DNA of 9,019 bases, taken from the NCBI GenBank assembly GCA_030616665.1, contig JAUWWX010000028.1, positions 1 to 9,019 of the forward strand, in the 5' to 3' direction. A program made the translations under genes and the position numbers. Under the pieces are notes generated by a model, which ran no database searches, was not told the DNA's origin, and worked only from the letters and a program-made list of their open reading frames with translations. Below are positions 5,778 through 9,019 of the stretch, one piece after another. The stretch is from an archaeon. GTDB taxonomy: Archaea; Iainarchaeota; Iainarchaeia; Iainarchaeales; GCA-2688035. The number at the start of each line of letters is the position of its first letter. The stretch's first letter is position 1.

Positions 5778-6186
5778 TTTTTTTCCCGGCTTTCTTCTTT
5801 TTTGCTTTGGCCATCTTGGCGCGTCTTTTTTTCATTACAGGCCAAGCCTTTTTCCCGGCCTTTCCTTTCTTTTCCTTCATTTTTCGCAACCTTTTTCCGA
5901 TTTTTCCTTTCTCCTTTCGTTCAACCTTTTCACCTGGCTCTTCTGCCTCCTCTGTCTCTGACACCTTCTCAGGCAGAGGCGATTCTGCTTCACCTGCCCT
6001 TGCTTTTTCATTGATAATGGTCAAAAGCCTTGCAATATTCTTCTTCCTGCCCCTAATTTTGCCGGGGTTTTCCGGTCTTGTGCCTCCTGCCGCGACCGCC
6101 TTTTCCTTTGCAAGCTCTGCCTTTAGTTCCCTAACCTGCTTCTTTGCCTCCGAAACAGACATTCCTCTCATTTCACCAATCTTCAT
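5770..6186 (-). CDS. rpl29: Ribosomal protein L29 (uL29) with C-terminal extension
   Basis: 138 residues, about twice the usual 65-75. L29 is a two-helix protein beside L23 at the exit-tunnel rim. Residues 1-64 are the family core: MKIGEMRGMSVSEAKKQVRE, a first helix (LKAELAKEKA), the loop GGTRPENPGKIRGRKKNIAR at 34-53 and the second helix end LLTIINEKAR. Residues 65-138 form an added tail, first acidic (VSETEEAEEPGE), then strongly basic (KIGKRLRKMKEKKGKAGKKA and onward, ending AGKKRR). The frame is continuous with no sign of a frameshift. The start is set by the ATGA overlap with the S3 stop and by the family alignment; its own ribosome-binding site is weak, so coupling to S3 is likely. Its stop lies within the strong ribosome-binding site of the next gene. 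Confidence 0.92.
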   Translation of the reverse strand: MKIGEMRGMSVSEAKKQVRELKAELAKEKAVAAGGTRPENPGKIRGRKKNIARLLTIINEKARAGEAESPLPEKVSETEEAEEPGEKVERKEKGKIGKRLRKMKEKKGKAGKKAWPVMKKRRAKMAKAKKKKAGKKRR

Positions 6187-7265
6187 AAATCTCTCTTCCC
6201 ATCCTTTTCAGGCCTCTTTTTAATTGGCTTTTCTTTTTTCTCCTCTGCCTTGCCTTCAGCCTCTTTTTTTCCACTCCTAAGGGTCTCTTTTGGGCTAGCT
6301 TCTTTTTTTCCATGTTCCTTTTTCTTCGCTGGCATAGCTTCCTTTTTCTTGCCCATTGCCTTTCTCCTAACTTTTTCTTTGCCTGCTTTTTGCTTTTCTT
6401 TCCCGGCTTCCCCTTGCTTTTCTTTTCCAGGCTTCTTCTTTGCAGCTTTTTCCTTTTTTTCCTTTGCACTTTTCTCTTTCCTCTTGGCTTTTTCAGCAGG
6501 CTTTTGCCCTTTTTCAGCAGGCTCTTCCTTTTCCATTTTCTTTTCAGTTGCAGGTTCAGCTGGTTTTTCTTCTATGGCTTTTGGCTTTTCTTTTTCTGCC
6601 GATTCCTTTTGCTCAGCTAGCTTTTCTTCAGCAGCCTTTGCAGAGGCTGCCTCAGTTTCCTTCTTTTTAATGGCTTTGCCAATATCAACCTTGTCTGGAA
6701 AAACAATTTCGGGTCTAATTATACTCAACTTAATTCCAATTGCCCCGGCTTTTGGGTAAGCCGATGCCTTTGCAGTGTCAACAAGCTTAACCTGGTCACC
6801 AACCTTTTTCATGTAGCCCTTTACAGCCCTGTGCTTTCTCTTCCTGCCCCCTTTTCCAGAAAGCTTTCCCTTCAAAACCAATTCAACACCTTGGGCCCCT
6901 GCCTCATCTATGTTTCTAAGGGTCCTAAAGGCAACACTCTTCCAGCTAAAGCCCCTTTCAATCAATTCAACCATTTTGTCGACAGTGGCTCTTGCGTCTA
7001 GAGTAGGGTTCTGAATGTCCTGAATCTCAATTTGTGGGTTATCAATGCCAAACTTTTTGCCAATTTCCTCTGTCAGCTGCCTGATGTTCTGACCACCTTT
7101 TCCGATTGCAAGCCCTGGCCTTGCAACCCTCAAAATAATCCTTGTAACCAAGGGGGTCTTGACCATATGCAGGCCTGTAAAGCCAGCTCTATTCAGCTGC
7201 TTTTTGAGGTATTGCCCAAGCTGAATCTTTTTCATTCCCTGCTCAATAAATGTCCTCTCAATCAT
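6183..7265 (-). CDS. rps3: Ribosomal protein S3 (uS3) with long charged C-terminal tail
   Basis: 360 residues against roughly 200-250 in most archaea. S3 sits at the mRNA entry channel of the small subunit. The core covers about residues 1-197: archaeal start MIERTFIEQGMKK, KH domain with the GKGG loop at 55-58 (context VARPGLAIGKGGQNIRQ), then the C-terminal S3 domain (RGFSWKSVAFRTLRNIDEAG at 104-123, GVELVLKGKLSGKGGRKRK, and YPKAGAIGIKLSIIRPE at 170-186). From about 198 to 360 a Lys/Glu/Ala/Pro tail follows, with short repeats (PAEK at a 7-residue spacing, GKEKQ at 8), probably disordered or helical. The ATG at 7265 is preferred over an upstream GTG at 7274 because AGGTG lies six bases before it and it aligns with family starts. 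The stop overlaps the L29 start as ATGA. Confidence 0.96.
   Translation of the reverse strand: MIERTFIEQGMKKIQLGQYLKKQLNRAGFTGLHMVKTPLVTRIILRVARPGLAIGKGGQNIRQLTEEIGKKFGIDNPQIEIQDIQNPTLDARATVDKMVELIERGFSWKSVAFRTLRNIDEAGAQGVELVLKGKLSGKGGRKRKHRAVKGYMKKVGDQVKLVDTAKASAYPKAGAIGIKLSIIRPEIVFPDKVDIGKAIKKKETEAASAKAAEEKLAEQKESAEKEKPKAIEEKPAEPATEKKMEKEEPAEKGQKPAEKAKRKEKSAKEKKEKAAKKKPGKEKQGEAGKEKQKAGKEKVRRKAMGKKKEAMPAKKKEHGKKEASPKETLRSGKKEAEGKAEEKKEKPIKKRPEKDGKRDL
6186..6674 (-). repeat. Low-complexity K/E/A/P region coding the S3 tail
   Basis: Purine-rich on the coding strand and made of short degenerate direct repeats. On the plus strand TTTTTCAGCAGGCT occurs at 6489-6502 and 6510-6523 (21-nt period, PAEK units). 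TTGCTTTTCTTTCC-like copies lie at 6390-6404 and 6414-6428 (24-nt period, GKEKQ units). The repeats keep the reading frame, consistent with growth by slippage. Confidence 0.7.
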
Positions 7266-7291
7266 CCAAAACACCTGGCTTCGTTTGCCAT
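7262..7291 (-). other. 9-codon mini-ORF between L22 and S3
   Basis: ATG at 7291, one base after the L22 TAG, encodes MANEARCFG. Its TGA (7264-7262) overlaps the S3 ATG as ATGA. The gap it spans contains the S3 ribosome-binding site AGGTG. It begins in TAGGATGG, the same eight bases that open the mini-ORF ahead of L22. It is too short to judge by coding statistics and may be chance; if translated it would couple S3 to L22. Confidence 0.25.
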
Positions 7292-7292
7292 C

Positions 7293-7763
7293 CTACTTTG
7301 CCTCCCTTGCGATAACCTCAATGTGGGTTGACTTTCTCCTTCGTCTCTTGCCTGCAATCTTGCCCTTTGGCTGCATGCTTCTTCTTGCAAAGCCTCTGCT
7401 TGCAAAGCAGTGGGTAATAAGCAAATTTTCGCTGTCCAAGCCCTTGAAGTCGGCGTTTGCCTTAACGCTGAGCAGCAGCTTTAGGAAAACTGTGCACAGC
7501 CTTTCTGGAAACCTTCCGCTCTTCACACCAGAAACGCTTGCGCCCTTCCTGTGTGCCACCTTCTTGTTGTATTTCCTCAAAGGCAAGAATTCCTCCTTGG
7601 CAAGAATCCTTTGAAGCCTCTTTTCAACACCTGAAATAGTTTTGCCCTTTATTTCCCTACACATCTCTGTAGAGTACTTTGTTGAAACAGGCTGGTTCTT
7701 TGCAATTGCCTTGGCAACATTCTTTTCGTTCTTTACTTTCACCTGATAACCTTTCTTAACCAT
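7293..7763 (-). CDS. rpl22: Ribosomal protein L22 (uL22)
   Basis: 156 residues with the ATG at 7763, normal for archaeal L22, whose long beta-hairpin lines the polypeptide exit tunnel and contacts all 23S rRNA domains. Recognisable parts are the N-terminal YSTEMCREIKGKTISGVEKR (30-49), AHRKG and GRFPERL (70-89), the helix LKLLLSVKANADFKGLD (94-110), and the basic hairpin and final strand (FARRSMQPKGKIAGKRRRRK, then STHIEVI). The frame stays open up to GTG at 7817, which overlaps the S19 stop and would add 18 residues. That extension comes from the duplicated junction read in a shifted frame and matches nothing in the family. MVKKGYQV is preferred because it has AAGTGAT six bases upstream and aligns with family N-termini. 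The gap from S19 is 50 nt, the longest in the window. Confidence 0.95.
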   Translation of the reverse strand: MVKKGYQVKVKNEKNVAKAIAKNQPVSTKYSTEMCREIKGKTISGVEKRLQRILAKEEFLPLRKYNKKVAHRKGASVSGVKSGRFPERLCTVFLKLLLSVKANADFKGLDSENLLITHCFASRGFARRSMQPKGKIAGKRRRRKSTHIEVIAREAK

Positions 7764-7825
7764 TCTTGTATCACTTTCCTCTTGCTTGGTGCCCTTTCTT
7801 AACCATCCTAACATCACTTTCTTGC
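7744..7825 (-). repeat. Imperfect tandem duplication of the S19/L22 junction
   Basis: Two adjacent direct copies, 7825-7787 and 7785-7744 on the minus strand. Each has the same order: GCAAGA, AAGTGAT, a six-base spacer, then the 14-base identical stretch ATGGTTAAGAAAGG. The second copy has a 3-base insertion (GGA) before AAGTGAT and a changed spacer. The first copy overlaps the true S19 end (SARK, stop); the second overlaps the true L22 start (MVKKG). Start codons in the two copies are 43 nt apart, so they are in different frames. The likely cause is a one-time slippage or unequal recombination. Confidence 0.85.
7771..7806 (-). other. 11-codon mini-ORF before L22, made by the duplication
   Basis: ATG at 7806 to TGA at 7773-7771 encodes MVKKGHQARGK. 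The first five residues repeat the L22 N-terminus (MVKKG) and the last residues resemble the S19 C-terminus (SARK), as expected from a duplicated gene junction. It begins seven bases after the S19 stop, with AAGTGAT six bases upstream, the same spacing as before the real L22 start. It ends seven bases before the L22 ATG, so ribosomes finishing it could restart on L22. Whether it is translated is unknown; it may be only a relic. Confidence 0.45.
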
Positions 7826-8206
7826 GCTAATCGCTGTACTGCTCCTCGTCGCCCCAATTCCTGCCTTTCCGTGCACAAGCCTTTTCCTTGTCATTGCGAA
7901 TTCGCCAAGGTAATGGCCAAGCATGTCTGGTTTTATCTCAATTATATCAAAGTCATTTCCCTTGTGTATGGCAAACTGCAGCCCAACCATCTGCGGAATG
8001 ACAATAGTGTCCCTCTTGTGAGTCCTGATTGGCTTTTTCTTACCTTCTTTTTCAGCCCTGGCAATCTTCTTAAGCAAGTGCCTGTCAAATCCCCTTAACA
8101 GGCTCCTTCTAGCCCTGCTATTGCAAAGCAGTGCAAATTCCTCTATGCTAAGCTGCCTAAGCTGTTCCAGTGTTTTTCCCCTAAATCTAAACTCTTTTCC
8201 AAGCAT
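7814..8206 (-). CDS. rps19: Ribosomal protein S19 (uS19)
   Basis: 130 residues, normal for archaeal/eukaryal S19, a head protein of the small subunit that contacts uS13 and the decoding-site side of tRNA. The N-terminal part (FRFRGKTLEQLRQLSIEEF) is the archaeal-type extension absent in bacteria. The conserved core follows: RTHKRDTIVIPQMVGLQFAI at 61-80, then HKGNDFD and IKPDMLGHYLGEFAMTRK at 91-108. The C-terminus has the basic HGKAGIGATRSS segment. A GAGGGAG motif nine bases ahead of the ATG overlaps the region just after the L2 stop. Its last codons (SARK, then TGA) are partly duplicated downstream, before L22. It sits between L2 and L22 as in all archaea. Confidence 0.96.
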   Translation of the reverse strand: MLGKEFRFRGKTLEQLRQLSIEEFALLCNSRARRSLLRGFDRHLLKKIARAEKEGKKKPIRTHKRDTIVIPQMVGLQFAIHKGNDFDIIEIKPDMLGHYLGEFAMTRKRLVHGKAGIGATRSSTAISARK

Positions 8207-8220
8207 TTTCTAATACTCCC

Positions 8221-8943
8221 TCAGTTCTTCTTCTTCCTTCCTGTTCGCTTGCTGCTAATGCTTCCGACCTTTCTGCCAGGCGGCGCATTCCTGGACGAGC
8301 TCTTGCTTTTGCCGGCATGGTGTTGCGACCCGCCAAATGGATGGTCCGAAGGATTCATTGCGACTCCTCTCAATCCTGGGTAGTGCCTGCTTCTTGCAGC
8401 CATAAAATGAAAAGCATTTCCGGCCTTTACCCTTGGCTTTTCCAGCCTACCGCCACATGCACTGCAGCCAATTGTTGCCCTACTTTCAAGCTTAAAAGGC
8501 TTTGTCTGGCCGCTTGGCAGCTTTACATAAGCCGCCCTTTTGTCCCTGTTCACAAGCAATGCGTAAACGCCGGTTCCTTTGACCAATTTGCCGCCATCCC
8601 CGGGGATTAACTCCAAGTTGAATATAGGGCAGCCCTCCGGAATGCTTACCAAAGGCAAGACATTGCCGATGACAACGCCTGCATTTTTTCCAATCTCAAT
8701 CGGCTGACTGACTGCAAGCCCTTCTGCTGCAATCACATAGTTTGTGCTTCCATCCTCAAAACCAACCAATGCAAGTATGCTGCTCCTGCCTGATTCCTTT
8801 ACCAAATCAAGTACCTGGCCTCTAATCTTACTCTTTGCCTGCCTTTCGCTGAGGCTACGGTAACTAACCTTAATGCCCTTGTGCTTTGCCTCAAAGGTTG
8901 AACTGCCTTTTCCTCTCCTCTGCTGCCTCAATCTCTTCCCCAT
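8221..8943 (-). CDS. rpl2: Ribosomal protein L2 (uL2)
   Basis: 240 residues, the usual archaeal length for uL2, a core large-subunit protein next to the peptidyl-transferase centre, needed for subunit joining. The N-terminus MGKRLRQQRRGKG is the family's rRNA-binding start. An OB-fold region covers about residues 35-110 (including IPEGCPIFNLE) and an SH3-like region about 115-190. The family signature RGVAMNPSDHPFGG is at 192-205 and includes the conserved His201. The C-terminus (GRKVGSISSKRTGRKKKN) is a basic tail of normal type. An oddity is CSAC at 160-163, inside the segment that in archaeal L2 normally reads like VVAGGG; with Cys105 this makes three cysteines. The ATG at 8943 follows the L23 stop by two bases. 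The gene ends in TGA, 14 nt before S19. The identification is certain from sequence and context. Confidence 0.97.
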   Translation of the reverse strand: MGKRLRQQRRGKGSSTFEAKHKGIKVSYRSLSERQAKSKIRGQVLDLVKESGRSSILALVGFEDGSTNYVIAAEGLAVSQPIEIGKNAGVVIGNVLPLVSIPEGCPIFNLELIPGDGGKLVKGTGVYALLVNRDKRAAYVKLPSGQTKPFKLESRATIGCSACGGRLEKPRVKAGNAFHFMAARSRHYPGLRGVAMNPSDHPFGGSQHHAGKSKSSSRNAPPGRKVGSISSKRTGRKKKN

Positions 8944-8945
8944 AA

Positions 8946-9019
8946 TTATATCACTCCAAGCTTTGTTGCAATCTCGTCTGCCTTAAACTGCTTGTTTACC
9001 TTCACAATCGCTTTCTTCC
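8946..9019 (-). CDS. rpl23: Ribosomal protein L23 (uL23), C-terminal end only
   Basis: The last 23 codons of a gene that enters from beyond the window edge; the frame is set from position 9017 and ends in TAA at 8948-8946. The visible peptide ends in ADEIATKLGVI, which matches the typical archaeal L23 ending (a KKA-type strand, then an A-x-(D/E)-(V/I)-A-x-(K/R)-LG(I/V)I helix end). L23 binds 23S rRNA beside the polypeptide exit tunnel and docks the signal recognition particle and other nascent-chain factors. Its position directly before L2, with a 2-nt gap, is the normal archaeal and bacterial order and supports the call. The putative L2 ribosome-binding site lies inside its last codons. Nothing can be said about its N-terminal part. 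Confidence 0.85.
   Translation of the reverse strand, partial: KKAIVKVNKQFKADEIATKLGVI
8951..8957 (-). promoter_or_regulatory. Ribosome-binding site of L2
   Basis: GGAGTGA lies seven bases before the L2 ATG and inside the end of the L23 gene. It is one base short of the archaeal consensus GGAGGTGA and supports the chosen L2 start. Confidence 0.6.

Noticed and set aside
6173..6469. Second minus-strand frame, Lys/Arg-rich, overlapping the S3 tail and the L29 start
   Set aside because: Almost pure purine sequence keeps all frames open and Lys/Arg/Glu-rich; no start signal and it conflicts with the clear S3/L29 ATGA junction.
3595..6674. Repeats considered as a CRISPR array or mobile-element repeats
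   Set aside because: The repeats are short, degenerate, in frame and inside ribosomal-protein tails; there are no uniform spacers, terminal inverted repeats or transposase.
6250..6759. Plus-strand hydrophobic frame opposite the S3 tail
   Set aside because: Mirror of the K/E/A repeats; no independent support.
7764..7817. 18-residue N-terminal extension of L22 from GTG at 7817
   Set aside because: It reads the duplicated junction in a shifted frame (GWLRKG instead of MVKKG) and matches no family feature; the ATG at 7763 has the matching upstream site.

Overview
The window is an internal slice of an archaeal ribosomal-protein operon (S10/spc super-operon). All genes lie on the minus strand, so transcription runs from high to low coordinates. 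In transcription order it holds: end of L23, L2, S19, L22, S3, L29, aIF1 (SUI1), RNase P subunit Rpp29, S17, L14, L24, S4e, L5, S14, S8, L6, L32e, L19e and the start of L18. The archaeal-specific members (S4e, L32e, L19e), the aIF1-Rpp29 pair between L29 and S17, Shine-Dalgarno sites of the GGTGA type and arginine coded mostly by AGG/AGA all point to an archaeon. The gene order is the usual euryarchaeal/DPANN one. Long charged tails on several proteins and very tight packing make a DPANN-type lineage plausible, but I cannot prove that from this window.

Layout: nearly every base is coding. Gaps run from overlaps (ATGA overlaps at S3/L29 and L5/S14, 8 nt at aIF1/Rpp29, 17 nt at Rpp29/S17) up to 50 nt (S19/L22). 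No stretch over 300 bases lacks a gene. I see no promoter, terminator, tRNA, rRNA, mobile element or CRISPR array. The operon enters from beyond 9019 and leaves below position 1. All three stop codons are used as stops, so the code is standard.

Function: the products build both ribosomal subunits (S3, S4e, S8, S14, S17, S19; L2, L5, L6, L14, L18, L19e, L22, L23, L24, L29, L32e), plus one start-site selection factor (aIF1) and one tRNA-processing subunit (Rpp29). Co-transcription and stop/start overlaps should keep their output in step.

What stands out: (1) a tandem imperfect duplication of the S19/L22 junction places a second copy of the L22 ribosome-binding site and start ahead of the real gene and creates an 11-codon chimeric mini-ORF; (2) five proteins (S3, L29, S17, L24, L32e) carry long low-complexity charged extensions built from short degenerate repeats, and the S17 one is acidic and glutamine-rich while most others are basic; (3) a 9-codon mini-ORF bridges L22 and S3. 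I found no new multi-gene system: the gene content is core translation machinery, and the novelty is in the tails and junctions.
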